Positions 8,934 through 18,269 are shown, counted from the stretch's first letter. The stretch: 64,000 nt of DNA from Nocardia sp. NBC_00403 (GCF_036046055.1 NZ_CP107939.1:1054001-1118000), one strand, 5' to 3'. Made by a program: numbers and translations. Notes: generated by a model not told the origin, from the letters alone.

Positions 8934-9171
8934 GTAACAGTCCTCCCGAGCTGTAACGCTCCGAACTCACACCCCCGTCAGAATCCGAAGTTGATAATGC
9001 AGAGCTTGAATACCACGCCATGCATACACCATGCGCGGCGCGCACGTCGAGTCGAAGACGGCACGGCGCCTGGTCGGTACCCGCGGTACGACGCAGCGGC
9101 CCACCAGCCGAATCGCATTCCCAGCAACCGATCTGAGTAGGGTGGTAATTCCCATGTGAAAGGAGTTGTCC

Positions 9172-9708
9172 GTGAAGCTGATCAGCACAATCGTCTGCAC
9201 GACCGCCACGATGGGCACCTCCTTACTGCTGCCGGCAGTGGCCTCAGCAACCGATGTGCACTGCTCATCGGACCAGGGAATCGACATCACCGTTATCGAT
9301 GGACGCGCCGCATGCCGGGCCGCGAGCGACACCTCCGGCCGAGCCCGCGCCGCGGGGTACGACGGCGTCGGCTACGCGAAGGCGACCTTCGGCGCGATCG
9401 CGTTCGGGATCGGCGCCGCCGGTGGCGTCGGCGCGAGCGAAGGGGCAGGCGGGATTCCGATCGCGATCGGAATCGGCAGGGATGCGGTGGCCCTGACCTC
9501 GATTGCCGATCCTGGCGGGCGCGGCGCGGGTGCGCCGATCCTCGCGGTGTCGATCGCCTTGGACGGATCGCGCGCCGGTGTCGAATCCTTGGACAACACC
9601 GTGGTCTGCCTCGGATCGGCGGCACTCGCCTGGAGTTCGACGACCGGCGCCACCTGTCTGGCAACTCCGTTCGGTCGCTGGCAAACCGCACCCGCCGCGA
9701 TAGGCTGA
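9172..9708 (+). CDS. Secreted hypothetical protein, Gly/Ala-rich
   Basis: 178 residues. A clear signal peptide (VKLISTIVCTTATMGTSLLL, cleavage near ASA-TDVH) is followed by a small domain. It has Cys at CSSDQG, ACRAAS, VVCLGSA and ATCLATPF, which could make two disulfides, and a Gly/Ala/Ile-rich centre of degenerate AIGIG-type repeats. No catalytic motif is seen. The start is GTG at 9172, six to seven bases after AAAGGAG; a TTG two codons upstream would be too close to that site. I do not assign a function; similar small secreted proteins occur in Nocardia and Rhodococcus. It is followed 60 bases later by a serine hydrolase. Confidence 0.7.
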   Translation: MKLISTIVCTTATMGTSLLLPAVASATDVHCSSDQGIDITVIDGRAACRAASDTSGRARAAGYDGVGYAKATFGAIAFGIGAAGGVGASEGAGGIPIAIGIGRDAVALTSIADPGGRGAGAPILAVSIALDGSRAGVESLDNTVVCLGSAALAWSSTTGATCLATPFGRWQTAPAAIG

Positions 9709-9767
9709 ACGTCCGGCCGCTGAGTTCGTGCCCGCTTCGGCCGTCCCCAGGTCAGGAGGTGCGAGGC

Positions 9768-11045
9768 ATGGTTTCTGCCTTTCAACCATCCGGCAGGCGA
9801 CTGGCAGCGCCCCGGGAAATGCTCGTCGACCCGAGGTTCGTCCGGTTGGCCGACCACTTCTTCGGCATGTTCACCCAGCCCAACCGCGGCGGCGGCGCCC
9901 TCGCGATCTATCTCGCCGGCCGGCCCGTCGTCGATATCTGGGCCGGGTGGGCGGCCAAGGATCGCCGCTGGAACGGCGGCAACGTGGCACTCACCTTCTC
10001 CACCGGCAAGGGTGTCGCCTCCACCGTGGTACACCGGCTGGCCGAACGCGGCCTCATCGACTACGACGCACCGGTGGCCGAGTACTGGCCGGAGTTCGCC
10101 GCGCACGGTAAAGCCGACATCACGGTGCGCGATGTGCTCTCGCACCGGGCCGGGCTGCACCGGGTGCGGGGGCTGGTGCCCGGCCGCGAAGGCATCCTCG
10201 ACTACGACGCGGTGGTGCGGGCCCTCGCCGAAAGTCCGGCCGACCCGCGCCGCATCCGCTCCTCCGGCTATCACGCGATCACCTTCGGATGGCTGGTTGC
10301 CGAGATCGTGCAGCGGGTGACCGGTGATCCGTTCACCGATGTGCTGCGCAGGGAGATCGCCGTACCGCTCGGCAGAGATGAATTCTGGTTCCGAGTACCG
10401 GAATCCGAGCGCTACCGGATCGCGAAGATCTTTCCGCACCTGAGTCCGCCCGGAATCCGTTGGAACACCGCATCTTCAGTGCTGTCGTGGGTGCGGCCGA
10501 GCCGCGGACTCGCCGAGGCGGGCATGCCCGAGAGCTTCGATGAGCTGGTCCGCGATCCTCGGGTGCACGATGCGGTGATGCCGGGATGGAACGGCGTGTT
10601 CTCGGCACGCGCACTGGCCGAGATGTACGGTGCGCTCGCCAACGGCGGGCGGGTCGAGGTGGATCGCGGCACGCAGGGGATCGAAACCGTGCAGCTGCTG
10701 AAGCCGGAGACGATCGAAACCATCAATCAGGTGCAGCCGTCCGAAAACCGCGACTACGTGCTCGGATTCCCGCTGCGCTTCACCCTCGGCTATCACCGTC
10801 CGGTGCTGATGTCCAAACAGCAGCCGCGAAAAGCCTTCGGGCACTACGGCATCGGCGGCTCCGGCGCTTACGCCGATCCCTTGCTCGGCATGTCGATCGC
10901 CTTCGTCACCAACCGGCTCGGCAATGCCGTCACCGCGCTCGGTGACGCCCGGCTCGCGAAGGTCGCGGCCATCGCAAGCAACACCGTGCGCAAGTATCGA
11001 CAGGCCACGCAGGTCGCCGTCGATCCGATCGAGCCGCCGGACTGA
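9768..11045 (+). CDS. Serine hydrolase, beta-lactamase/class C (EstB-like) family
   Basis: 425 residues with the penicillin-recognising fold motifs. S78-T-G-K81 (in TFSTGKGVAS) is the nucleophile SxxK. A Tyr motif lies in SSGYHAITFGWLVAEI, and the third motif is probably GHYGIGGSGAYADP. This class of secreted or cytosolic esterases (EstB, LipL-like) hydrolyses short esters or acts as a carboxylesterase; it lacks a signal peptide here. AGGAGGTG precedes the ATG at 9768. A cytochrome P450 starts 46 bases downstream on the same strand, suggesting cotranscription in oxidation and hydrolysis of a lipid or secondary metabolite. The substrate is unknown. Confidence 0.85.
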   Translation: MVSAFQPSGRRLAAPREMLVDPRFVRLADHFFGMFTQPNRGGGALAIYLAGRPVVDIWAGWAAKDRRWNGGNVALTFSTGKGVASTVVHRLAERGLIDYDAPVAEYWPEFAAHGKADITVRDVLSHRAGLHRVRGLVPGREGILDYDAVVRALAESPADPRRIRSSGYHAITFGWLVAEIVQRVTGDPFTDVLRREIAVPLGRDEFWFRVPESERYRIAKIFPHLSPPGIRWNTASSVLSWVRPSRGLAEAGMPESFDELVRDPRVHDAVMPGWNGVFSARALAEMYGALANGGRVEVDRGTQGIETVQLLKPETIETINQVQPSENRDYVLGFPLRFTLGYHRPVLMSKQQPRKAFGHYGIGGSGAYADPLLGMSIAFVTNRLGNAVTALGDARLAKVAAIASNTVRKYRQATQVAVDPIEPPD

Positions 11046-11090
11046 TGCCACACGTCGAACCGCGAAGCCGATGAGTTCGTACCTATAGAT

Positions 11091-12476
11091 ATGAACGTCG
11101 GTCCGTCGCATGGTGGGGACGAACCAGCACCGGATGTCCCACGGGCACCGAGGCTGGTGGTCGCACACGCACTTGCGGCGGGCATCGATTTCGAGCGGTA
11201 CTTCCGCTGGCGCCGCGCGCACGAGGGAGATCCGTTCTTCGTGCGCTTTCCCGGCCTCGGTTCGGTCCTGTTCACCGGAACGCCCGAAGGCGCCCGCGAG
11301 ATGTTTCGCGCACCGCCCGACCTGCTCGAACCGCCGCGGCCGAATCCGATCGAACCGCTGGTCGGCAGCGCGTCGCTGATCCTCGCCGCGGGCGAGCGGC
11401 ACCGGCAGGACCGGACCTTGCTCGCGCCCGCCTTCCACAGCGCCCGGATCCGGGCATACAGTGAGCTCATCCGCGATTCGGCGCTGGCCGAAATATCCGG
11501 TGACACAGCAGGATCCGGCCCGGCCTGGCGGCCGGGCACGCGCATCGACTCACGGGCGGCCGCGCGGGCCATCACGCTGCGGGTCATCCTGGAGGCCGTC
11601 TTCGGAGTGGACAGCCACGAGCAGCGGGCCGCGTACAACAGCGCAATCGCCGAATTCCTCGCCGCGTTTTCCGGGCCGCTGATGCTGCTGCCGGTGCTGC
11701 GCCACGGACTGTTCGGACAGGCGCCGTGGGATCGGTTCGTCGCGGCGCGCGACCGGCTCGACGCACTGATCCTGACCGATATCGCCAGGCGCAAGAACGA
11801 GGCGAGCCGATCGGCCGACATCCTCGGAATGCTGCTCACGACGTGTTATGACGACGGCACCGCGATCTCCGACGCCGATCTGTGTGACCAGCTGCGCACC
11901 CTGCTGGTCGCGGGGCACGAGACCACCGCGACCACGCTGGTGTGGGCACTGTTCCATCTGCATCGGGAACCAGCGGCCTTGGGACGGCTACGCGCGGAAA
12001 TACAGGCCGCAGGCCCCGAGGCGACGCCGCTGGAGCTGGCGGGTCTGCCCTATCTCGACGCCGTGTGCCAGGAAACGCTGCGTCTGCATCCCACGGTGCC
12101 GATCGTGCTGCGCCGGGTCACTGCGCCGTTCTCGCTGCTCGGAGTCCCACTCGCGGCCGGCGACACCATGGGCATCGCGGTGCCGCTGCTGCATTCCGAG
12201 CCCCGGGTGTGGGCGGAGCCCGAGCAGTTCCGGCCCGAGCGATTCCTCGAGCGCCGGTACGGGCCGTTCGAGTTCGCACCGTTCGGCGGCGGTCACCGGC
12301 GCTGCATCGGCGCATCGTTGGCCGACTACGAACTGCGGATCGTGCTGGCGACAATCCTCGGCCGGGTTCGGCTGCGACTGGCGCCGCGCTATGCGCGTAG
12401 GCGGGCGCCGCTGTCGGTGCCGCACAACATCGCGACCGGTCCTCGGCGGTCGATCCCCTTCGATGTTTTGGCGTGA
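11091..12476 (+). CDS. Cytochrome P450
   Basis: 461-residue P450 monooxygenase. The I-helix oxygen-activation motif is AGHETT (residues 274-279), the K-helix ExxR is in QETLRLHP, and the heme-binding loop is FGGGHRRCIG with the thiolate Cys405. The PERF-like element is FRPERFLE. The FEFAPFGGGHRRCIG style and length match class I bacterial P450s of the CYP110/CYP138-like kind rather than the shorter camphor type. No ferredoxin gene is adjacent, so electron donors come from elsewhere. It follows a serine hydrolase gene. The stop codon lies inside a CRP-like palindrome. Substrate cannot be inferred. Confidence 0.92.
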   Translation: MNVGPSHGGDEPAPDVPRAPRLVVAHALAAGIDFERYFRWRRAHEGDPFFVRFPGLGSVLFTGTPEGAREMFRAPPDLLEPPRPNPIEPLVGSASLILAAGERHRQDRTLLAPAFHSARIRAYSELIRDSALAEISGDTAGSGPAWRPGTRIDSRAAARAITLRVILEAVFGVDSHEQRAAYNSAIAEFLAAFSGPLMLLPVLRHGLFGQAPWDRFVAARDRLDALILTDIARRKNEASRSADILGMLLTTCYDDGTAISDADLCDQLRTLLVAGHETTATTLVWALFHLHREPAALGRLRAEIQAAGPEATPLELAGLPYLDAVCQETLRLHPTVPIVLRRVTAPFSLLGVPLAAGDTMGIAVPLLHSEPRVWAEPEQFRPERFLERRYGPFEFAPFGGGHRRCIGASLADYELRIVLATILGRVRLRLAPRYARRRAPLSVPHNIATGPRRSIPFDVLA

Positions 12477-12487
12477 TTTACATCACG
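12472..12487. promoter_or_regulatory. Candidate CRP/GlxR-type operator
   Basis: CGTGATTTACATCACG is an inverted repeat with arms CGTGAT/ATCACG. It is close to the TGTGA-N6-TCACA motif of actinobacterial CRP/GlxR, with C/G in place of the outer T/A. It overlaps the P450 stop codon and lies about 370 bases before the L,D-transpeptidase gene. Confidence 0.4.
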
Positions 12488-12707
12488 AACCCGTTTGGTG
12501 TCAGCTACAACCGTCCACCCGGTCGGCTCCACATCCACATCGAGACTCGCCGCTGTGACCGGCGACTTTCGCGAAAGTTGGTGATCGCCAACAACATCTG
12601 TGGCGCACGCCACAGTGAACACTTGGATCGAATCAATGTGAAAAGCGGGTGGCCCCGAGCCGCGCCCGACGGTAGGAATGGACGTCAGGGGCGGGTGCGT
12701 CAAATGC

Positions 12708-12805
12708 CCGCGGGGCCGCGTCATGGGCTCCGCGCTTCATCCGCGGGGCCATGTCACTGGTTCCGCAACACATTCGTGGGGTGCCTCCAGAGGCTCCGCG
12801 CCTAT
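12708..12805 (+). repeat. Three degenerate 33 bp tandem units upstream of the L,D-transpeptidase
   Basis: Units at 12708-12740, 12741-12773 and 12774-12805 share CGNGGGG, a TCA/TCC in the middle, GGNTCCGC and a terminal CAT/TAT. Because 33 bp is 11 codons, the repeats are in frame with the downstream gene and would read as 11-residue repeats (PRGRVMGSALH, PRGHVTGSATH) if translation began upstream. I regard them as 5' untranslated or N-terminal extension sequence. The rest of the gap 12488-12707 shows nothing I recognise. Confidence 0.55.
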
Positions 12806-12842
12806 GAAAGATCTCGCTCGCTACCGGCGGATGAGAAATGGA

Positions 12843-13760
12843 ATGGACGAGAAACCTATGCATGTCGCTTTGCACACCAGGTCGTTGTCGTCTGCACACC
12901 GGGGAGCGCAGCTAGCCCGCCGGATCCGGCAGGGCGTCCTGTTGTCCGCGGCGATCGCGACGGTCGGCGCCGCGCTGGTCGCGCCCGCGCAGGCCGCACC
13001 GCTGCCCGGGGGCTCCGGCTCCTCTTCCCCCGCAGCCACCGATCAGACGCCGAAGGCGAACTTCGCGCCGCCGTCGATCAACATCGCCGACGGCGAGACC
13101 GTCGGCGTCGCGCAGCCGATCATCATCAACTTCACGGACCCGGTCACCGATCACGCCACCGCCGAGAAGGCCATCAAGGTCACCTCGTCGACTCCGGCGC
13201 CCGGCCACTTCCGCTGGGTCAGCGACAAGCAGGTGCGCTGGCGGCCGAACGACTTCTGGCCGGCCAACACCGACGTGACCGTGCAGGCGGGCGACACCCG
13301 CAGCGCCTTCCGCATCGGCGACGCGCTGGTCAGCACCGCCGACGACACCACGCACACCATCACGATCACCCTCAACGGTGAGGTCGTGAAGGAAATGCCG
13401 ACCTCGATGGGCAAGACCAAGCACGAGACCCCGAACGGCACGTACTACGTCGGCGAGCAGCTGCGCAAGATGACGATGGATTCGTCCACCTACGGCGTCC
13501 CGATCACCGATCCCGAGGGCTACAAGCTCGAGGTCGAGTACGCAACGCGGATCTCCAACAGCGGCATCTTCGTGCACGCCGCCCCGTGGTCGGTTTCGCA
13601 GCAGGGTGTTTCGAACGCCAGCCACGGCTGCCTGAACGTGAGCACCGAGAACGCCAAGTGGTTCCTGGAGAACACCAAGAAGGGCGACCCGGTCGTTGTG
13701 CAGAACACCAACGGCGGCACCCTGAGCGCGAGTGACGGCTTCGGCGACTGGAACGTGTAG
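12843..13760 (+). CDS. L,D-transpeptidase (YkuD domain) with Ig-like domain
   Basis: About 305 residues. It has a signal peptide (hydrophobic core LLSAAIATVGAALVAPAQA), a low-complexity linker, an Ig-like domain (INIADGETVGVAQPIIINFT) and a C-terminal YkuD domain. The catalytic signature is IFVHAAPWSVSQQGVSNASH followed by GC, nucleophile Cys263. Such enzymes make 3-3 cross-links in mycobacterial and nocardial peptidoglycan and are carbapenem targets. The start is uncertain: ATG 12843, 12858 and 12804 are in frame, and a longer reading from 12678 would include the 33 bp repeats. Its transcript ends at a very strong terminator. Confidence 0.88.
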   Translation: MDEKPMHVALHTRSLSSAHRGAQLARRIRQGVLLSAAIATVGAALVAPAQAAPLPGGSGSSSPAATDQTPKANFAPPSINIADGETVGVAQPIIINFTDPVTDHATAEKAIKVTSSTPAPGHFRWVSDKQVRWRPNDFWPANTDVTVQAGDTRSAFRIGDALVSTADDTTHTITITLNGEVVKEMPTSMGKTKHETPNGTYYVGEQLRKMTMDSSTYGVPITDPEGYKLEVEYATRISNSGIFVHAAPWSVSQQGVSNASHGCLNVSTENAKWFLENTKKGDPVVVQNTNGGTLSASDGFGDWNV

Positions 13761-13802
13761 AGCTAGCGACAGCGCATGGGCCCAGCAACTGGGTGACCGA
13801 GA

Positions 13803-13854
13803 GCCGAACACTACGATCAATTCGGGCAAAGTCCGATCGTAGTGTTCGGCTTTT
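13803..13854 (+). terminator. Intrinsic terminator after the L,D-transpeptidase
   Basis: A perfect 16 bp stem (13803-13818 with 13835-13850) with a 16-base loop followed by TTTT. It closes the transpeptidase transcript. Because the right arm covers an in-frame ATG at 13842, it argues for a later start of the next gene. Confidence 0.88.
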
Positions 13855-13931
13855 GTTTCACTAGGTCGGTGGTTGGAAAGTTCAGCGGGTTGACGGGTGA
13901 TGTTAACCGGTCGTTTGCTATCTTCCGTAGA

Positions 13932-14870
13932 GTGCGCGCTGTGCGAACCAGCCCCGAGCGTGTGCTCCCGCAACTCCGAGGTCGCGGAGGACGGGGGCGG
14001 CCGTGGCAGGACTACGCGCTGTTCTTCGTGTTGCTGGTACCGAATCTCGCGTTGCTGTCGCTGTTCGTCTATCGACCACTGCTGGACAACATCCGGCTGT
14101 CGTTTACCGACTGGAACATCTCCGACCCCTTCGTGACCTACATCGGGTTGGACAACTACCGCGAGTGGTGGGGCCGGTCGGATTCCTGGCAGATCGTCAC
14201 CAACACAGTGGTTTTCACCGTGGCCGCCGTCGTCGGAAGCATGGTTGTCGGCCTGGCGCTGGCGCTACTGCTCGACCGTAAACTCTTCGGCCGCAACGTG
14301 GTCCGCTCGGCCATCTTCGCGCCGTTCGTCATCTCCGGCGCCGCCATCGGCGTGGCGTTCCAGTTCATCTTCGATCCCAGCTTCGGCCTGGTCCAGGATG
14401 TGCTGCACCGCATAGGCGTGGACGAGGTGCCGGATTTCTATCAGGACCCGCACTGGGCGATGTTCATGGTGACGGTGACCTATATCTGGAAGAACCTCGG
14501 CTACACCTTCGTCATCTATCTGGCCGCACTACAGGGCACTCGGGCCGATCTGATGGAGGCGGCCGAGATGGACGGCGCGAGCCGGTGGACCACCTTCACC
14601 AAGGTGCTGCTGCCGCAGCTGCGCCCGACCACGTTCTTCCTGTCCATCACGGTGCTGCTGAACTCGCTGCAGGTCTTCGACATCATCAACGTGATGACAC
14701 GGGGCGGACCGCTCGGCACCGGAACCACGACGATGGTCTACCAGGTCTACGAGGAGTCCTTCCGGAACTTCCGCGCCGGATACGGCGCGACCGTGGCCAC
14801 CATCATGTTCCTGGTATTGCTGACCATCACGCTGATCCAGGTGCGGATCATGGATCGAGGCGAGCAGTGA
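13932..14870 (+). CDS. ugpA: ABC sugar/glycerophosphodiester importer permease, UgpA-like
   Basis: About 312-residue permease of the MalF/UgpA type with six transmembrane helices and the cytoplasmic EAA loop EAAEMDGASRWTTFTKVLLPQL that docks on the ATPase. It forms a heterodimer with the next gene product. The gene order permease-permease-binding protein-ATPase equals ugpA-ugpE-ugpB-ugpC of M. tuberculosis, which imports glycerophosphocholine. The start is uncertain: GTG 13932 or 13941 are preferred because the ATG at 13842 lies in the terminator stem of the preceding gene. No strong ribosome-binding site was seen. The stop overlaps ugpE as GTGA. Confidence 0.82.
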   Translation: MRAVRTSPERVLPQLRGRGGRGRPWQDYALFFVLLVPNLALLSLFVYRPLLDNIRLSFTDWNISDPFVTYIGLDNYREWWGRSDSWQIVTNTVVFTVAAVVGSMVVGLALALLLDRKLFGRNVVRSAIFAPFVISGAAIGVAFQFIFDPSFGLVQDVLHRIGVDEVPDFYQDPHWAMFMVTVTYIWKNLGYTFVIYLAALQGTRADLMEAAEMDGASRWTTFTKVLLPQLRPTTFFLSITVLLNSLQVFDIINVMTRGGPLGTGTTTMVYQVYEESFRNFRAGYGATVATIMFLVLLTITLIQVRIMDRGEQ

Positions 14871-15733
14871 AACACGTCGGACCGACCACGTCTTCGTACC
14901 AGACGCGGCAACGGCTGGTACGGCTGCTCGGCTACGCCGCCATGCTGTGCGTGCTGATCATCGTCGGCGTGCCGCTGTTCTGGATCATCATCACCTCGTT
15001 CAAGGCGCGCCCGGACATCTACACCCAACCCGCCGTGTACTGGCCGCACAGCTGGCATCCGGAGAACTACGAGGAAGCCACCACCGCGCTGCCGTTCTGG
15101 ACGTTCCTGCGCAACTCGCTGATCGTCACCGGCGTGATCGCCGCGGTCAAATTCGTGCTCGGCATCCTCAGCGCCTATGGGCTGGTGTTCCTGCGCTTCC
15201 CCGGCAAGAACGTGGTGTTCCTCGTCATCATCGCCGCGCTGATGGTGCCCAACCAGATCACCGTGATCTCCAACTACGCATTGATCGCCCAGCTGGGCTG
15301 GCGAAACACCTTCCAGGGCATCATCGTTCCGCTCTGCGGCGTCGCCTTCGGGACGTTCCTGATGCGCAACCACTTCCTCTCGCTGCCGGTGGAGGTGATC
15401 GAGGCGGCCAGGATGGACGGCGCCAATTGGTGGCGACTACTCACCAGGGTGGTGCTGCCGATGTCCGGGCCGACCATGGTTGCCTTCGCTGTTGTCACGC
15501 TGGTCAACGAGTGGAACGAATACCTCTGGCCGTTCTTGATGGCCGACGACACCACCGTCGCCACCCTGCCTGTCGGCCTCACCCTGCTGCAGAACACCGA
15601 GAATCCGAGCGTCACCAACTGGGGACCGGTGATGGCGGGCACGCTGCTCACCATGCTGCCGATTCTGCTGGTGTTCCTGCTGCTGCAGCGCCACATGATC
15701 AAGGGCCTCACCTCGGGTGCGGTCAAGGGTTAA
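14867..15733 (+). CDS. ugpE: ABC importer permease, UgpE-like
   Basis: 288-residue permease of the MalG/UgpE type: an N-terminal hydrophobic helix (YAAMLCVLIIVGVPLFWIII), the periplasmic P1-like segment and the EAA loop EAARMDGANWWRLLTRVVLP followed by WNEYLWPFL, typical of this subfamily. It pairs with UgpA in the membrane. GTG at 14867 overlaps the ugpA stop by four bases, so translation is coupled. The ABC assignment is firm; the specific substrate is inferred from gene order. Confidence 0.85.
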   Translation: MKHVGPTTSSYQTRQRLVRLLGYAAMLCVLIIVGVPLFWIIITSFKARPDIYTQPAVYWPHSWHPENYEEATTALPFWTFLRNSLIVTGVIAAVKFVLGILSAYGLVFLRFPGKNVVFLVIIAALMVPNQITVISNYALIAQLGWRNTFQGIIVPLCGVAFGTFLMRNHFLSLPVEVIEAARMDGANWWRLLTRVVLPMSGPTMVAFAVVTLVNEWNEYLWPFLMADDTTVATLPVGLTLLQNTENPSVTNWGPVMAGTLLTMLPILLVFLLLQRHMIKGLTSGAVKG

Positions 15734-15752
15734 CCGATACAGGAGAAACCAC

Positions 15753-17081
15753 GTGTCCACTTCACAATTCCCCGCACTGTCGCGGCGCGGATTCATCGGT
15801 CTGGCCGGCGCGGTCGCCGCGGGCGCGGCGCTCACCGCCTGTGCGGGCAGCGGCGGTGGCGGCAAGCAGTCCGGCGACGCCAACACTATTACCTTCTGGT
15901 CGAACCACCCTGGCACCTCGAAGGAACTCGAGACCGAGCTGATCAACCGGTTCCAGGCCCAACACCCGGACCTGAAGGTCAACCTGGTCGATGCGGGCAA
16001 GAACTACGAGGAGGTGTCGCAGAAGTTCAATGCGGCGCTCTCCGGTGGCGACCTGCCGGATGTCGTTGTGCTGTCGGACGTCTGGTGGTTCAACTACGCC
16101 CTCAACGGCACCATCGAACCGCTGGACGCGCACTTCGGCGACGCAGGTGTGAAGCTGGAGGACTACGTCGACTCGCTGGCCGCCGACTACGTGTTCAACG
16201 GCAAGCACTACGCGCTGCCCTACGCCCGCTCGACACCGCTGTTCTATTACAACAAGGACGTGTGGTCGAAGGCCGGCCTCCCGGACCGGGGACCGCAGAG
16301 CTGGCAGGAATTCGACGAATGGGGCCCCAAGCTGCAGCAGGTCGTCGGCGAAGGCAAGCTCGCCTACGGCTGGGGCGACGCGAAAAACTACCTGGCCTGG
16401 ACCTTCCAGGGCCCGAACTGGACCTTCGGCGGCGCCTACTCCGATCAGTGGACGCTGAAGTTCACCGATCCTAAAACCATCGCGGCGGGCCAGTTCCTGC
16501 GCGACATGATCCACACCAAGAAGTACGCGGGCATCAAGCCACAGATCGCGGTCGACTTCGGCACCGGCGTGATCGCCTCCACCATCGCCTCCACCGGCGA
16601 CCTGAAGGGCATCAAGAAGAATGCCGAGGGCAAGCTCGAATTCGGCACCGCGTTCCTGCCGCACCCGAACGGACCCGGCGTCACCACCGGTGGTGCGGGC
16701 CTTGCCATTCCGTCGCGTATTCCCGACCAGCGGAAGGTGAACGCGCTCAAATTCATCGAGTTCATCACCAATGCCGCGAACACGGCGTATTTCTCGCAGG
16801 GCACCGGATACATGCCGGTGCGCAAGTCGGCCGTCACCGATCCGAGCGAGGTGGACTTCCTGGCGAAGAACCCGAACGCGAAGGTCGCCATCGAGCAGCT
16901 GCCGCTGACCAAGTCGCAGGACTACGCCCGCGTGTTCGTACCGGGCGGAGACCAGATCATCGGCACCGGGCTCGAGCAGATCGGTCTGCAGAACGCGGAC
17001 CCGGCAACGGCTTTCGCCAATGTATCCAGCCAGCTGCAGGCGATCATCGACCGCCAGATCACACCGAAGCTGCCCAAGTAA
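15753..17081 (+). CDS. ugpB: Substrate-binding lipoprotein of the importer, UgpB-like
   Basis: 442 residues. The N-terminus has twin Arg (LSRRGFIGLAG), a hydrophobic core and the lipobox LTAC (Cys30), so it is probably a lipoprotein exported by Tat. The mature protein is a cluster-D solute-binding protein beginning ITFWSNHPGTSKELETELI, with the family stretch DLPDVVVLSDVWWFNYALNG and Trp/Tyr residues likely lining the pocket (YARSTPLFYYNKDVW). In M. tuberculosis UgpB binds glycerophosphocholine; sugar binding is the main alternative. GTG 15753 follows AGGAGAAACCAC. It starts 19 bases after ugpE. Confidence 0.85.
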   Translation: MSTSQFPALSRRGFIGLAGAVAAGAALTACAGSGGGGKQSGDANTITFWSNHPGTSKELETELINRFQAQHPDLKVNLVDAGKNYEEVSQKFNAALSGGDLPDVVVLSDVWWFNYALNGTIEPLDAHFGDAGVKLEDYVDSLAADYVFNGKHYALPYARSTPLFYYNKDVWSKAGLPDRGPQSWQEFDEWGPKLQQVVGEGKLAYGWGDAKNYLAWTFQGPNWTFGGAYSDQWTLKFTDPKTIAAGQFLRDMIHTKKYAGIKPQIAVDFGTGVIASTIASTGDLKGIKKNAEGKLEFGTAFLPHPNGPGVTTGGAGLAIPSRIPDQRKVNALKFIEFITNAANTAYFSQGTGYMPVRKSAVTDPSEVDFLAKNPNAKVAIEQLPLTKSQDYARVFVPGGDQIIGTGLEQIGLQNADPATAFANVSSQLQAIIDRQITPKLPK

Positions 17082-17173
17082 TTTCGCCAACCCCCCATCG
17101 GACAACGCGCGAGCATCCGGCCGGGCAACAACCTGCGTGACCGCGCAGGCCATCTCACAAGGAGATCGACAGC

Positions 17174-18250
17174 ATGGCAACAGTGCACTTCGACGGGGTG
17201 ACGCATCTGTATCCCGGTGCGCCGACGCCTGCTGTCGATAGCCTCGACATCGATATCGCCGACGGGGAATTCATCGTCCTCGTCGGCCCGTCGGGCTGCG
17301 GCAAGTCGACCAGCCTGCGCATGCTCGCCGGACTGGAGTCGGTCGAGGCGGGCCGAATCCTGATCGGCGGCAAGGACGTCACCGGGCTGCCGCCGCGGGC
17401 GCGGGATGTGGCGATGGTGTTCCAGAGCTATGCGCTCTACCCGAATATGACCGTCGCGCAGAACATGGGCTTCGCCCTGCGCAATGCGGGAATGAGCAGG
17501 GCCGACACCATAGTTCGCGTGCAGGAAGCCGCCAAGATGCTGGAGCTGGAACCCCTGCTCGACCGCAAGCCCGCGAAACTCTCCGGCGGCCAGCGCCAGC
17601 GAGTCGCCATGGGCCGAGCCATCGTTCGGCGTCCACAGGTGTTCTGCATGGACGAGCCGCTGTCCAATCTGGACGCGAAGCTACGGGTCAGCACCCGATC
17701 TCAGATCGCCGCCCTGCAGAAGCGGCTCGGCACCACCACGGTGTACGTCACCCACGATCAGGTCGAGGCGATGACCATGGGTGACCGGGTCGCGGTGCTG
17801 CGCGACGGCAAGCTGCAGCAAATCGCTGCGCCGCGCGAACTCTACGACAATCCGGTGAACACCTTCGTCGCCGGTTTCATCGGCTCGCCGGGCATGAATC
17901 TGCTCGACGCACCGGTGCGCGAGAACGCCGCGGTGCTCGGCGACCTGCGAATTCCCTTGCCGCACAGTGTGCAGACCGATCGCGTTGTCGTCGGCGTACG
18001 CCCGGAATCCTGGGAAGTCACCACCGAACCCGACAGCCTTGCCGTCGCCGCCGAACTCCTCGAGGAACTCGGCGCCGAGTCCTTCATCTACAGCCACGGC
18101 ATCACCGAGGAGTGGAACAGCCACTCCGGCAAGGTAGTTGCCCGCGTGGACCGCCGCTTCCAGGTCGCCCTCGGCGATCAGCTGCGGCTACGGCCCAAAC
18201 TCGACGAGATCTTCTTCTTCGACGGCGCCACCGAGCTGCGCCTGCGCTGA
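17174..18250 (+). CDS. ugpC: ABC importer ATPase, UgpC/MsmK type
   Basis: 358-residue ATPase with Walker A GPSGCGKST (38-46), Q-loop FQSYALYPNMTV, signature LSGGQRQRVAMGRA from residue 136, Walker B VFCMDEPLSNLDA, and the switch His in TVYVTHDQVEAMT. The C-terminal 110 residues form the regulatory OB-type domain of the MalK/UgpC family (VVGVRPE). It energises the UgpAE permease pair. ATG 17174 follows AAGGAGATCGACAGC. A strong hairpin follows. ATPases of this kind can serve several importers, so it need not be dedicated. Confidence 0.9.
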   Translation: MATVHFDGVTHLYPGAPTPAVDSLDIDIADGEFIVLVGPSGCGKSTSLRMLAGLESVEAGRILIGGKDVTGLPPRARDVAMVFQSYALYPNMTVAQNMGFALRNAGMSRADTIVRVQEAAKMLELEPLLDRKPAKLSGGQRQRVAMGRAIVRRPQVFCMDEPLSNLDAKLRVSTRSQIAALQKRLGTTTVYVTHDQVEAMTMGDRVAVLRDGKLQQIAAPRELYDNPVNTFVAGFIGSPGMNLLDAPVRENAAVLGDLRIPLPHSVQTDRVVVGVRPESWEVTTEPDSLAVAAELLEELGAESFIYSHGITEEWNSHSGKVVARVDRRFQVALGDQLRLRPKLDEIFFFDGATELRLR

Positions 18251-18269
18251 CATCGGACCATCGGGAGCA

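Noticed and set aside
13842..13931. Longer ugpA reading from ATG 13842
   Set aside because: The ATG lies in the right arm of a 16 bp terminator stem and no ribosome-binding site could be free there.
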